A DNA stretch of 64,000 nt from Alphaproteobacteria bacterium (GCA_026982705.1 JALSGP010000018.1:1-64000); one strand, 5' to 3'. Positions 8,712 through 17,880 are shown, numbered from the stretch's first letter. Translations and numbers: made by a program. Notes: generated from the sequence alone by a model not told the origin.

Positions 8712-9761
8712 ATGACCGCACGGAAGGTGCTTCTGGCGACGACGGCGCTCGCGGGCGTCGGCGCCATGCTGCTCGCCACGCCGGCCGAGGCCGTCGAGGT
8801 GAAGGTGGGCGGCTTCATTCGCTCGGGCGTGCAGTTCGGCAATATCGACGATCTGCAGAACAACGCCGCCGTCCGCAACTTCTTCTTCCGTACCGACACG
8901 GAGGTGATCGTCACCGTCAAGGGCAAGGACGACGCCACCGGAACGGAATACGGTGCGCGGATCGAGTTCGAGGGTGACCAGAGCGTCAACAACAACGTCG
9001 ACGAGAACTGGCTCTGGATCCGGGGCAGCTGGGGCGAGATCCGCTTCGGCAACGACGACGGTGCCTCGGACAACATGAAGGTCACCGCCGCCAACGTCGC
9101 CGCCGGTACCGGTGGTATCGACGGCTGGAGCAACATCGGCGCGGTACCGTTCCACTACATGAACAGCTCCGACGCCACCAAGATCATCTACTATTCGCCC
9201 AAGGTCGGCGGTTTCCAGCTCGGCGTCAGCTACACGCCCGATTCCGGCCAGAACGGGCCGAGCGGCGGTCCGACCAGCAACAATGCCGGCCAGTACGAGC
9301 ACTGGATCGAGACGGGTGTGACCTACAAGGCCGACATGGGCGGTGCCTCGGTGCTGGTCGGTGCCCAGTTCTCCACGGCGCGGGGCGAGACCAACACCAC
9401 GCCCGACTTCAAAGGCTACAGCGTCGGTGCCACCGTCGATGTCTCCGGCATCAAGGTGGGCGCCTCCTGGGCCCGCAACTCCACCGACGCCTCGGCGGGC
9501 GACGCCACCCGCTGGACCCTCGGTGCCGGCGCGTCGCTCGGGCCCGCCAACGTCTCCATCACCTTCGTCAAGCAGAACGCCGACGGCGGCAATCTCGTGA
9601 ACAACGTGGGCGACGGTCACAACGTGGTGCTGTCGGCCGACGTGGCGCTGCTGCCCGGCGTCGCGCTCCAGGGCGACGTGGCCTTCTGGAACCTGGACAA
9701 TCCGGGCTGGGCCGACGACAGCGGCGTCACCGGCACGGCGCGTCTGCACATGGGCTTCTGA
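8712..9761 (+). CDS. Gram-negative general porin (outer-membrane beta-barrel)
   Basis: The 349-residue precursor begins with a signal peptide (positively charged MTARK, hydrophobic core, PAEA cleavage site, so mature from V28). The mature chain alternates short amphipathic strands with Asn/Gly/Asp-rich loops and ends in HMGF; a C-terminal aromatic is the outer-membrane insertion signature. It matches the porin_4 type of trimeric 16-strand diffusion porins of Alpha- and Betaproteobacteria. The ATG at 8712 follows GGAGGAGAG. The gene is flanked by its own promoter and hairpin terminator. The substrate is probably small hydrophilic solutes. Confidence 0.9.
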   Translation: MTARKVLLATTALAGVGAMLLATPAEAVEVKVGGFIRSGVQFGNIDDLQNNAAVRNFFFRTDTEVIVTVKGKDDATGTEYGARIEFEGDQSVNNNVDENWLWIRGSWGEIRFGNDDGASDNMKVTAANVAAGTGGIDGWSNIGAVPFHYMNSSDATKIIYYSPKVGGFQLGVSYTPDSGQNGPSGGPTSNNAGQYEHWIETGVTYKADMGGASVLVGAQFSTARGETNTTPDFKGYSVGATVDVSGIKVGASWARNSTDASAGDATRWTLGAGASLGPANVSITFVKQNADGGNLVNNVGDGHNVVLSADVALLPGVALQGDVAFWNLDNPGWADDSGVTGTARLHMGF

Positions 9762-9777
9762 CGTCCACCTCGACGTC

Positions 9778-9820
9778 GGAACGGACGGGCGGCGGGCTCC
9801 GGCCCGCCGCTTGCCGTTCC
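9778..9820 (+). terminator. Hairpin terminator after the porin
   Basis: A long stem-loop starts 17 nt after the porin stop. The outer arms are GGAACGG and CCGTTCC and the inner arms GCGGCGGGC and GCCCGCCGC, with a TCCG loop and small internal mismatches. No U-tract follows. A GC-rich stem with a short loop and no T-run is the local terminator style. Confidence 0.55.
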
Positions 9821-11100
9821 GATCCTCCGGCATCGCATCCCCTTCCGCCTCGTCGGCCGGTCCGCTCCGGGACGACATGCGGAGACATCATGGGAGAGCT
9901 CGGCTCCCCGATGCGCCCCCGGGTCCCGGATCGTCCCGGTTCGGTGCGGAACCCGTGAGACCGTGCCTCCGTGGCCCGATCCCCGCTCTCGGGGCATGAT
10001 GGTCACGCCCCACCGCGGGCGCCGACCTCACCCCTCCTGTCACCGGCCGCTCCGTCCCCGACCGCTCGCGTGTCGCGGTCCCGGGGCCCCGGGCCGCGAG
10101 GCCGGATCCACAAGACGGCCCCTCCCGCCGTCGCCCCGGATATCCCCGTCGCGCCGGCGGGACGATGCGCTCGCCCCTCGCCGCCGGTGGGCGGGATCGC
10201 GCTCCGAGAGCCCGGGTCGTGTCCAGGGCCGATACCGGCGTGACGCGTCTGCCCCTCTTCTCCGGAGCGAGGTCCTCGACGCCGCGGTCCCGGCCCTCGG
10301 CGGGATCACCGCGATTCTGTGCCGCCCACCGTTCCCCGCCGGATCCCGCGGACCGGCGTCCCCCCGGGGAACGATGCCGGAGCCGGCGGCAGGACCCGCG
10401 CCGGGTCGTCGGGACGCCGCGCCGCCACCGCCGCGGTCCATCCTCCGAGGAAGCCGTATGGCGTCGCCCCGCCGTACCCGTGCCCGCGGGCGGCCGCCCG
10501 CGCCGCTCCCGGCTGCCGTCTCCGTACCCCGTGCCCGGTTGCGAACGCGCCCGGATCCCCCGCCACGAACGCCTTCGCCGGGCGTCGCGGAGCGCCCGCC
10601 CCGGGCGAGGGGCGTCGGTCCCTTCGCGCCGGTCCGTCCGGTGACGCCCCCGTACGCGCCCGGCCCGGGGCTCACCGTCGGTTCCGCGACGGCCCGGATC
10701 CGTCCCGGAGACGCTCGCCTCCGGCCTGCCGCGACCGACCGCGCGATCGTCGACGTCCGTCCGGTGGCGGTGTCGTTCGCCGCTGGACGGCGGGGCTCCG
10801 GGCGATCCGCCGCGACGAGGATCGCCCGCGCCGTGGCCGGTGCCGTCCCGGGGAGCCGCTTCCCCGCGACGCACGGGCGGCACCCGCACCTCCGCCCGGT
10901 TTTGCTCCATCACGTGCGGCGACCCGGATGGACCGCCCTGCCCGGTCCGGAGAGGAGCCCACCGCGCTCCGGCGCGCCGGGATGGCGACGGGGCCGCCCG
11001 CTCCCGGCCCCCGCCGGCCATTCCGCCCCGTCGCGGGAGACGGGGTGCGTCTCACCCGCTGCGGCGGATCCTCGACGGGACGAGACGCGAACCGCGCTCG
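9821..11100. other. Long gene-free interval (about 1.28 kb)
   Basis: All long open frames here translate to Arg/Pro/Gly/Ser-rich strings with no domain, no periodic codon bias and no ribosome-binding site. I regard them as by-products of the high GC content. No RNA gene or mobile element is recognisable. It may be a degraded locus or a long untranslated region upstream of or around trcR. Confidence 0.5.
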
Positions 11101-11706
11101 TCAGCCGCCGCCGGCCCGGCCATCCGCCTCGGCCGCCGCCCGCTCGCGCTCGCGCCGGGCCGCCTCCGCCTCGGCCTTCGCCTTCTCGGCCCGGGCCCTG
11201 GCGACCGCCTCCTCGAGCTCGGTCTGGGTGCAGAGGCCCAGCAGCACCGGATCGCGCGGGTTGAGCTCGTGGCTCTTCCAATGGGTGCGGTCGCGGATGG
11301 CCTGCACCGTCGCCCGGGTGGTGCCCAGTAGCCTGCAGATCTGCTGGTCGGAGAGTTCGGGATGGTGGCGCAGCAGCCAGGCGATGGCGTCCGGCCGCTC
11401 GTGACGCTTGACCAGCGGCGTATAGCGGGGGCCGCGGCGACGGGCGACGCGCTTGGCCTCCTCCGGCGGTTCCACCATCCGCAGGCGGGCGTTCGGATCC
11501 CTCTGGCAGCGCTCGATCTCCTCGCGGGTGAGGATGCCGGCGCCGATGGGATCGAGGCCGCGGATCCCCTGGGCCACCTCGCCGTCGGCGATGGCCTTGA
11601 CCTCCAGCGGATGGAGCCCGCAGAATTCGGCGATCTGCTCGAAGGTGAGCGACGTATTGTCCACCAGCCAGACGGCGGTGGCCTTCGGCATCAGAGGCTT
11701 GGGCAT
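11101..11706 (-). CDS. trcR: Cell-cycle transcriptional regulator TrcR (DUF1013)
   Basis: The 201-residue protein begins MPKPLMPKATAVWLVDNTSLTFEQIAEFCGLHPLEVKAIADGEVAQG, the invariant start of the alphaproteobacterial DUF1013/TrcR family. A second helix-turn-helix lies around HPELSDQQICRLLGTTRATVQAIRDR. The C-terminal 40 residues are a charged Ala/Glu/Arg helix, possibly coiled coil. In Caulobacter this family is a cell-cycle transcription factor, so a role on alphaproteobacterial cell-cycle promoters is inferred. The ATG at 11706 follows AGGGGAGATC, and in-frame sequence further upstream is not protein-like. It is a good marker that the genome is alphaproteobacterial. Confidence 0.9.
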   Translation of the reverse strand: MPKPLMPKATAVWLVDNTSLTFEQIAEFCGLHPLEVKAIADGEVAQGIRGLDPIGAGILTREEIERCQRDPNARLRMVEPPEEAKRVARRRGPRYTPLVKRHERPDAIAWLLRHHPELSDQQICRLLGTTRATVQAIRDRTHWKSHELNPRDPVLLGLCTQTELEEAVARARAEKAKAEAEAARRERERAAAEADGRAGGG

Positions 11707-12565
11707 CGCGATCGGATCTCCCCTGCGGAGCGAATCGGGTCCCGGGAGAGGTCCCGTTCCGCCCTGCGAAATGGCGATGCGGGCGGAGGCTGCAAGGGGG
11801 CGGCGGCCCGGTGCCGGCGGGGCGGCCGGGGAGGTGCCGGGCCCGCCCCGCGCGCGGATGCGGCCTCGGGTATACCCGGGAATGGGGCGGAGCCCCCCGC
11901 ACGACGGGCCATCCTGCCGCGCCCGCGGCCGGTACCCGAACGTTTCTCGCCGAAACCGGAGCGCCGGTGCGGGGGGCCGCCGCGCCCACCGGCGGAGCGG
12001 ACGCGCGGAGGCCCGGGAGGTGGCGGGGCCGTCGGCACCCCGACCGCGCGCCCGGACCGCCGCAGGGAGGAGTGCCGCCACGGGTCTCCAGCAGCCCCCT
12101 TCTCTACGAGACCCGGCCCGGTGCCCGTGCGATGCCGCCACGGGCATGCGGGTCCCCGAGGGCCCGAACCGGTGCGTCCCGACCGCCGGGCAGCGGACGG
12201 TGTCCGGCCAGGATCCCCCTCGCCCGCCCGCAACGGCTCCGCTCCCCTCCCCGCGCTGCGGGGACGGAGGCGGTGGGGTCCCCGGCCGCGGGACATCCCG
12301 ACCATGCCCTCTCGGGAACGCCCCGATGTGGGAACGCCCCGATGTCGCCGTCTCCACCGGCCCGGGGATCGCCGCCCCCGCTCTTCGCCCGGAGCGGGCT
12401 CCGGTCGGCGCCCGCCCCGGCTCCGGCGGCCCCGTCCCACCGATCCCGAACGCCCGGGCCGACCGCCTCGCCCCATGGCCGGCCCGATCCGTCTCCCGCC
12501 GAAGGGTCTCGACGGCGTGCCGGCGGCGCCGCGAGGGGACCCCTCCGCCGCGGACGGCCGGGGCC
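11707..12565. other. Gene-free interval upstream of trcR (about 860 nt)
   Basis: Open frames crossing this stretch have no recognisable domain and the same Arg/Pro-rich noise as the interval on the other side of trcR. The only structure I see is a 16-nt tandem duplication at 12314-12345. It probably contains the trcR promoter, but I see no clear -35/-10 pair. Confidence 0.45.
12314..12345. repeat. Perfect tandem duplication, 2 x 16 nt
   Basis: The unit GGGAACGCCCCGATGT occurs twice head to tail, about 610 nt upstream of the trcR start. It could be a regulatory direct repeat or a recent slippage product. Two copies only. Confidence 0.8.
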
Positions 12566-13369
12566 TCAGGGCAGGGGCAGGCCGGCGCTCCCGTCGGCCA
12601 GCGCCCGCAAGGTCACCGGCACGAAGACCCCCAGCCAGGGCAGCGCCGGCCAGGGAACGCCTTTCCCTCCCCGGCCGGACCATCGCCGCCACCAGGCACC
12701 GCCACCGGCCAGCAGCACCACGCCGGCCAGCGCCCAGGGGCCCGGCATGCCGCCACCGGCCGGCGTCGTCCACAGGAGGAAGGCGCCGATGGCCCCGGCC
12801 CCGGCGGCGAGGGCCGCGGCGTCACGAACCACGCGGGCGAAGCGGTCGGCGGGACGGCCCGGCACCGGTTCGCCGCGGCCGTCGGCCAGCACCACGAAGC
12901 CCGCGGCCGCCGCCACGAACAGGACGAAGACGCCGTCGCGCGCGGCCCCGAGCGCCACCGTCCCGGCATCCACCCGCAGCGCCAGTCCGGCCAGCAGCAG
13001 CAGGACCGAGACGGCCTCGGGCAGACGGCGGACGTCGTGGCGGAGGATCTCGACGACGGCGACCACGGCGAGGGCCGCCATCGGCGCCGGCCCGGCGAGG
13101 GCGAAGCCCGCGGCGAGGGCGACGGCGAGGGCGGCAAGGGCGGGGATGTCGGCGCGGCCGGCGAGGATGCGGGCGCCGGCGAAGCCGGTGAGCAGGAAGG
13201 CGCCGGTGGTCGCCACCAGCGCCACCGCGCCCGCGGCGCCGGCCACCGGTACCGCCAGCACCGCCGCGAGGGGGAGCAGATCCACGAGCCGCCGGCCATC
13301 GAGGCCGAGGGGAAGGCGGAGGGGCCCGGCGGCGGGCCGGGGTGGGGCGAGGGTGGCGGTCCCGATCAC
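12566..13369 (-). CDS. Hypothetical multi-pass membrane protein
   Basis: Unrecognised. The 267-residue product is dominated by hydrophobic Ala/Leu/Val stretches (for example LLPLAAVLAVPVAGAAGAVALVA and VFVLFVAAAAGFVVLADG) that would make roughly seven or eight membrane helices. Short charged loops (RHDVRR, RGEPVPGRPADRF) separate them. No catalytic motif is evident. The start is a GTG at 13369 preceded by AAGGA. It lies 101 nt downstream of the DegP-type protease on the same strand. Hydrophobic patterning and good codon structure support it as real, but nothing fixes a function. Confidence 0.55.
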   Translation of the reverse strand: MIGTATLAPPRPAAGPLRLPLGLDGRRLVDLLPLAAVLAVPVAGAAGAVALVATTGAFLLTGFAGARILAGRADIPALAALAVALAAGFALAGPAPMAALAVVAVVEILRHDVRRLPEAVSVLLLLAGLALRVDAGTVALGAARDGVFVLFVAAAAGFVVLADGRGEPVPGRPADRFARVVRDAAALAAGAGAIGAFLLWTTPAGGGMPGPWALAGVVLLAGGGAWWRRWSGRGGKGVPWPALPWLGVFVPVTLRALADGSAGLPLP

Positions 13370-13470
13370 GGTCCTTGCTCCGGCGATCCGCCGCCATCCT
13401 GCCCCACCTCGGTTAAGGCCCGGTTAACGCCACCGGCATCGCGCCCGCCGGCACCGTCGCGCCGCGCGCC

Positions 13471-14847
13471 TCAGCGCACCAGCAGGAAGATCCGCACGTT
13501 GCCGCGGAGGATGTCGAGGGCGAGGACCCCCCGCGCCTGGCGGACCGCCTCCCGGAATTGAGCGACGGTCTGCACTTCCCGGCGGTTGACGGCGAGCACG
13601 ATGTCGCCCTCGCGGAGCCCGAAGCGCCAGGCCGGACTGCCGGGGACCACCCGGGCCACGTAGACGCCCTGGACCCGACCGCGGGCGGGATGGTCGTCGG
13701 GGATCTCGGTGACGAGGGCGCCGGCGAGACGCGGCGTCAGCCGGCCCGTCTCGAGGGCGGCGATCTCGGGTGTCCCGATGGTCACCGGCAGCGCGATCCT
13801 CTCACCGTCCCGGACCACGTCGAGGGTGACGGTGGTGCCGCGTTCGGCGAGGCCGATGCGGTTGCGGAGATCCGTGGCGCCGCGCACCGGATGGCCGTCG
13901 ATGGCCACCACCACGTCGCCCGGCCGCAGGCCGGCCCGCTCCGCCGGCGAGCCCGGCTGCACCTGGCTCACCACCGCCCCGCCCTCGGCGGCGATGCCCA
14001 GCGCCGCGGCGAGATCCGGCGTCAGGTCCTGGACCACCACGCCGATGCGACCGCGCCGCACCTCCCCGTACTTCTCGAGCTGGGCGACCACCGCCTTCAC
14101 CATGTTGGCGGGGACGGCGAAGCCGATCCCCACATTGCCGCCGGCCGGGGAGATGATGGCGGTGTTGACGCCCACCAGCCGTCCGCGGGTGTCGATCAGC
14201 GCGCCCCCGGAATTGCCGGGATTGATGGGGGCGTCGGTCTGGATGAAGCTCTCGTAGCGTTCGGGGGCGATGCCGCTGCGGCCCAGGGCGCTCACGATGC
14301 CCGAGGTGACCGTCTGGCCGAGGCCGAAGGGATTGCCGATGGCCAGCACCAGGTCGCCCACCTGCACCCGGTCCGAATCGGCGAAGGGCAGCGCCGTCAG
14401 ATCCTCGGCCGGGATCCGCAGCAGCGCCAGATCGGTGGCCGGATCCGCCCCCACCAGCTCGGCCCGGAAGGTGCGCCGGTCCTTGAGGGTGACGACGATC
14501 TCCTCCGCCCCCTCCACCACGTGGTTGTTGGTCACCACCAGCCCCTTCTCCGCGTCGACGATGACGCCGGAGCCGGCGCTCAGCACCTCGCGCTTGGGAA
14601 GGACGTCGGGCAGGCCGAAGAAGCGCCGGAAGAAGGGATCGCGCAGCAGGGGATTGGTCTCGTCCGGCCGGAGCGAGCGCACCGCGATGTTCACCACCGC
14701 CGGCGTCGCCCGCGCCAGCACCGGCGCCAGGGTCAACACCCCCCGCTCCGGATCCTCGAGGGCGAGGGCGGCGGGCGCCGGCCGGGGCGCGGTCAGGGCG
14801 AGCCCGGTGACGAGGAGGAGCAACGCGGAAAGACGTGTTGGCCGCAT
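13471..14847 (-). CDS. degP: Periplasmic serine endoprotease, DegP/DegQ/HtrA type
   Basis: The 458-residue precursor has a signal peptide (MRPTRLSALLLLVTGLALTA) and a trypsin-like domain with His in VVTNNHVVEG, Asp in ATDLALLRI and Ser in NPGNSGGAL. Two PDZ domains follow; each contains a GLRxGDxVxAxN/D-type ligand loop. It degrades or refolds damaged envelope proteins. I start it at the ATG at 14847 because GGAGGTGAG lies just upstream; an in-frame ATG 36 nt earlier lacks such a site. All catalytic residues and both PDZ domains are intact. DegP, DegQ and DegS cannot be told apart with confidence, though two PDZ domains exclude a DegS layout. Confidence 0.9.
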   Translation of the reverse strand: MRPTRLSALLLLVTGLALTAPRPAPAALALEDPERGVLTLAPVLARATPAVVNIAVRSLRPDETNPLLRDPFFRRFFGLPDVLPKREVLSAGSGVIVDAEKGLVVTNNHVVEGAEEIVVTLKDRRTFRAELVGADPATDLALLRIPAEDLTALPFADSDRVQVGDLVLAIGNPFGLGQTVTSGIVSALGRSGIAPERYESFIQTDAPINPGNSGGALIDTRGRLVGVNTAIISPAGGNVGIGFAVPANMVKAVVAQLEKYGEVRRGRIGVVVQDLTPDLAAALGIAAEGGAVVSQVQPGSPAERAGLRPGDVVVAIDGHPVRGATDLRNRIGLAERGTTVTLDVVRDGERIALPVTIGTPEIAALETGRLTPRLAGALVTEIPDDHPARGRVQGVYVARVVPGSPAWRFGLREGDIVLAVNRREVQTVAQFREAVRQARGVLALDILRGNVRIFLLVR

Positions 14848-14939
14848 CGGTCTCACCTCCGTGGACGTGGAGCCCTCCGACACCTATGAGAGGGGGCGAG
14901 GGCCCACAACCGTATCCGCGAATTCGGACGGGGAGAGCG

Positions 14940-15857
14940 ATGAGCGAACGCGTACGCGAGATCCTCGGCTGGTACGAGGGCGAGCCGCCCGGCGTGAAGG
15001 CCAATCTGTACCGGCTGCTGATGCACGGCCGCCTCGCCGGCACCGGACGGCTGGTGATCCTGCCGGTGGACCAGGGCTTCGAGCACGGACCGGCGCGCAG
15101 CTTCGCGCCCAATCCGCCCGCCTACGATCCCCACTATCTCTTCCGCCTCGCCATCGAGGCGGGGCTGTCGGCCTACGCGGCCCCGCTGGGGCTGCTGGCG
15201 CAGGGGGCGGACACCTTCGCCGGGCGGGTGCCGCTGATCCTCAAACTGAACAGTGCCAACAGCCTCCACGCCGGAAGCCCGGACCAGGCCCTCACCGCCT
15301 CGGTGGACGACGCCCTGCGCCTCGGATGCGTCGGCGTCGGCTTCACCATCTACCCCGGCTCCGAACGCCAGTACGACATGATCGAGGAGGCGCGGGAGGT
15401 GATCCGCGAGGCGCGGTCGAAGGGCCTCCTGGCGGTGGTGTGGTCCTATCCGCGCGGAGGACGCCTCGCCAAGGAGGACGAGACGGCGCTGGACGTGGTG
15501 GCCTACGCCGCCCACATGGCCGCGCTGCTCGGCGCCCATCTGGTCAAGGTCAAACCGCCCACCGACCGCATCGCCCTCGAGGCGGCCCGCGGCGTCTACG
15601 AGGCGCAGGCGGTGCCGCGGGCGACCCTGGCCGACCGCATCCGTCACGTCATGCAGTGCGCCTTCGCCGGCAAGCGGCTGGTGGTCTTCAGCGGCGGCGA
15701 GGCCAAGGACACCGAGGGCCTGCTCGCCGAGATCCGGCAGATCCGTGACGGGGGCGGCTCCGGTTCCATCATCGGCCGCAACAGCTTCCGCCGCCCCTGG
15801 GCGGAGGCGCTCGACCTTCTGGACAGGATCGTCCGCATCTATCGCGGCGAGGCCTGA
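14940..15857 (+). CDS. fbaB: Class I fructose-bisphosphate aldolase (DhnA/FbaB type)
   Basis: The 305-residue protein is a DeoC/FbaB-family TIM-barrel aldolase that cleaves fructose 1,6-bisphosphate by a Schiff-base mechanism. Diagnostic segments are LPVDQGFEHGPARSF (41-55), YPGSERQYDMIEEARE, WSYPRGG and the lysine-containing HLVKVKPPTD (200-209), which supplies the Schiff-base lysine; GGSGSIIGRN binds the phosphate. The ATG at 14940 follows GGGGAGAG. It is divergent from degP and followed by a hairpin. This archaeal-type aldolase occurs in many Proteobacteria and may act in gluconeogenesis as well as glycolysis. Confidence 0.9.
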   Translation: MSERVREILGWYEGEPPGVKANLYRLLMHGRLAGTGRLVILPVDQGFEHGPARSFAPNPPAYDPHYLFRLAIEAGLSAYAAPLGLLAQGADTFAGRVPLILKLNSANSLHAGSPDQALTASVDDALRLGCVGVGFTIYPGSERQYDMIEEAREVIREARSKGLLAVVWSYPRGGRLAKEDETALDVVAYAAHMAALLGAHLVKVKPPTDRIALEAARGVYEAQAVPRATLADRIRHVMQCAFAGKRLVVFSGGEAKDTEGLLAEIRQIRDGGGSGSIIGRNSFRRPWAEALDLLDRIVRIYRGEA

Positions 15858-15863
15858 GTCCGT

Positions 15864-15887
15864 CCCGGCCCGCCGGTGCGGGCCGGG
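15864..15887 (+). terminator. Hairpin terminator between fbaB and nnrS
   Basis: A perfect 10-bp stem (CCCGGCCCGC and GCGGGCCGGG) with loop CGGT begins 6 nt after the aldolase stop. There is no T-run, only GTCTCCT. Its stem-loop size and its CGGT loop also occur in a CRISPR spacer near the right end of the window. Confidence 0.5.
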
Positions 15888-15931
15888 GTCTCCTCGTGCC
15901 CGCCCGTGCCCGTCCCTCCCCGTCGGAGCCG

Positions 15932-17062
15932 ATGACACGCGAGTCCCCGTCCCGCCTGCGGCCCGCCCACAAGCCGCTCTTCCTCCTCACCACCCTCTGG
16001 GCCGCGGTGGGCGTGCCCCTCTGGCTCGCGGTGCAATCGGGGCTCCTCGCGCCGCCACCGGCGATGCCGCCGACCCTCTGGCACGCCCATGAGATGATCT
16101 TCGGTTTCGCCGGCGCCGCCATGGCCGGCTTCCTGGTGGCCCGGGCCGAACCGCGAGCGCTGGTGCTGCTGGTGGGGAGCTGGCTCCTGGCGCGTCTCGC
16201 TCCGTGGACGGCCGCGACACCGGCGCCGATCCTCCTGCTCCCCTTCCCGGCCCTCCTGGTCTACGGCGTGAGCCCGGCCTTCCTCGCGGATCCGAAGCGG
16301 CCGGTGAACCTGGTCTTCGGACTGGTGCCGGTGGCGCTGCTGGTGCTGGAGGCGGTGGTGGTACTGGGCCTCCTGCGCGACGAGCCGGCACGTGTCGCCG
16401 GGGCGGTGTGGAGCGGTCTCGCCCTCGTGGCGCTGCTGCTCGCCACCATGGGCGGCCGGCTGCTGCGGGCCGCCACCGCCGGCGAGGTGCAGCGGGCGGG
16501 ACGTCGGTTCCGGGCGGATCTCGGCACCGGTCCCGAGCTCGCCCTGGTGGCCCTGCTGGGCTTCGCCCTCTTCGCCCTGTTCGACGACACCACCCGCCCC
16601 GCCGCCGGTACCGCCCTGCTGTTCGCCGGCGCCCTCACACTGGTGCGTCTCTGGCGCTGGCGGGCGCGGGAGGCGTGGGCCGTCGCCGAGGTCCGGGGGC
16701 TGCACCTGGGCTATCTGGGGCTGGGCCTCGGGCTGGTGCTGTGGGGGACGAGCGAACTCGGCGCCGGCCCGCCACCGGCCGACGCCGTCCATCTGCTCAC
16801 CATCGGCGGGCTGGGAACCCTGGTCTTCACGGTGATCGCCCGCACCGCCTGCCAGCGTGGCGGCCTCGGCTTCGCGGCGGCCCGACCGGTGGCGCGCTTC
16901 GCGCCGCTGCTCGCCCTCGCGGCCCTTCTGCGCCTGCTGGTCCCCGTGAGCGGCACCCCGGCCTCCGCCCTGCCCACCGCCGCCACCCTCGCCTGGTCCC
17001 TGGCCTTCGGACTGCTGCTGGTGCGGCTCGTGCGCTGGCCCGGGGATCGGGCGCGCATGTGA
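15932..17062 (+). CDS. nnrS: NnrS family haem/copper membrane protein
   Basis: The 376-residue product is an all-helical membrane protein of about 11-12 spans. It has the family signature WHAHEMIFGFAGAAMAGFL near residue 48; the His residues are thought to bind haem and copper. NnrS proteins are linked to nitric-oxide stress and denitrification regulons, but no nir, nor or nos genes are visible. I chose the ATG at 15932, preceded by CGGAG, over a GTG 36 nt upstream that adds a Pro/Arg-rich tail. The C-terminal spans are Leu/Ala-rich and regular, and length is near the family norm. Confidence 0.85.
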   Translation: MTRESPSRLRPAHKPLFLLTTLWAAVGVPLWLAVQSGLLAPPPAMPPTLWHAHEMIFGFAGAAMAGFLVARAEPRALVLLVGSWLLARLAPWTAATPAPILLLPFPALLVYGVSPAFLADPKRPVNLVFGLVPVALLVLEAVVVLGLLRDEPARVAGAVWSGLALVALLLATMGGRLLRAATAGEVQRAGRRFRADLGTGPELALVALLGFALFALFDDTTRPAAGTALLFAGALTLVRLWRWRAREAWAVAEVRGLHLGYLGLGLGLVLWGTSELGAGPPPADAVHLLTIGGLGTLVFTVIARTACQRGGLGFAAARPVARFAPLLALAALLRLLVPVSGTPASALPTAATLAWSLAFGLLLVRLVRWPGDRARM

Positions 17063-17081
17063 TCGCAATACGATAGTATCC

Positions 17082-17110
17082 TTGACGGAATTCCCTCATT
17101 AGGAGAAATT
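17082..17110 (+). promoter_or_regulatory. Weak promoter-like sequence upstream of the receiver-Hpt gene
   Basis: TTGACG at 17082 lies 17-18 nt before GAAATT/AAATTG, inside the AT-richest patch of the neighbourhood. A small inverted repeat ATAC-GATA-GTAT sits immediately upstream (about 17069-17080). The -10 match is poor, so this is tentative. Confidence 0.25.
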
Positions 17111-17136
17111 GACCGCGGCCCGGCGGGAGACGGCGC

Positions 17137-17880
17137 TTGGTCGCGGACCCGAGACGCATCCTGGTGGTGGGGGATCCGGTCTTCGCCCGCAGCCTGGTGC
17201 GGCTGGTGCTGGATCGCCTCGACTATGTGGTGGAATGCGTCGACACGGCGGTCGAGGCCGAGGCGCTCGCGAGCCGCCGCCGCATCGCCCTCTTCCTGGT
17301 GGCGCTGAACCTGCCGGACGGCACCGGTCTGGAACTGGCCCGTCGCCTGCGGCGCCGGCTCGGGGGTGAGGTGCCGATCCTGCTCTTCGGCGATGCGTGG
17401 AACGCGGCACGGGTGGAGGCGGAGTGTCGCGAGCTGGGGCTCGCCGGCTATCTGGCGAAGCCCGTCTCCATCGGCCGGTTGATCGCGACGATCCGCGAGC
17501 TCACCCGCGTCGTGCCGGCGGCGGAGGCCGCGCCGCCGTCCGAACGGCACGACGAGATCGACGCCGTCCACCGTCGTCTGCGGGAAGTGGCGGACGGCGA
17601 CGCGCGTCTCCAGCGCGAGCTCGCCGAACTGTTCCTCGCCACCGTCCGCCGCTATCTCGGCGAACTGCGGGCCGCCGCCGACGACGATGCCCGCCTGCGG
17701 CGCATCGCCCACGCCCTCGCGGGGGCGGCGCGCAACGTCCATGCCCACGGGCTCGCCGCCCTCGCCGAGCGACTGGAACGGGAGGGGCGCCGAGCGGTGC
17801 CCCTCACCGAGCTGGCGGCCGCCGTCGGGGCCCTCGAACGTGGTCTGGCACCGACGGTGATGGACGGATCCTCACCCTGA
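17137..17880 (+). CDS. Receiver-Hpt two-component protein with a non-phosphorylatable receiver
   Basis: Residues 1-115 resemble a CheY-like receiver (ILVVGDPVFARSLVRLVLDRL, NLPDGTGLELARRL, GYLAKPVSIGRL). The phospho-acceptor aspartate position, normally just before the xxLPDG turn, is alanine (A56), so the receiver is probably not phosphorylated. Residues about 145-240 look like a histidine phosphotransfer domain with the candidate His in AHALAGAARNVHA (H192). It may act as a phosphorelay intermediate or a constitutive output partner. The start is a TTG at 17137 after GGGAGA, chosen by frame. It converges with the GGDEF-EAL gene and their stops overlap by 9 nt, which suggests a regulatory relationship but does not prove it. 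Confidence 0.7.
   Translation: MVADPRRILVVGDPVFARSLVRLVLDRLDYVVECVDTAVEAEALASRRRIALFLVALNLPDGTGLELARRLRRRLGGEVPILLFGDAWNAARVEAECRELGLAGYLAKPVSIGRLIATIRELTRVVPAAEAAPPSERHDEIDAVHRRLREVADGDARLQRELAELFLATVRRYLGELRAAADDDARLRRIAHALAGAARNVHAHGLAALAERLEREGRRAVPLTELAAAVGALERGLAPTVMDGSSP

Noticed and set aside
9888-11021. A 377-codon leftward frame after the porin
   Set aside because: Arg/Gly/Pro/Ser noise with no ribosome-binding site, domain or periodic codon bias.
12566-13369. Assignment of the membrane protein as a transporter or prenyltransferase
   Set aside because: No motif supports either; only hydrophobic patterning is visible.
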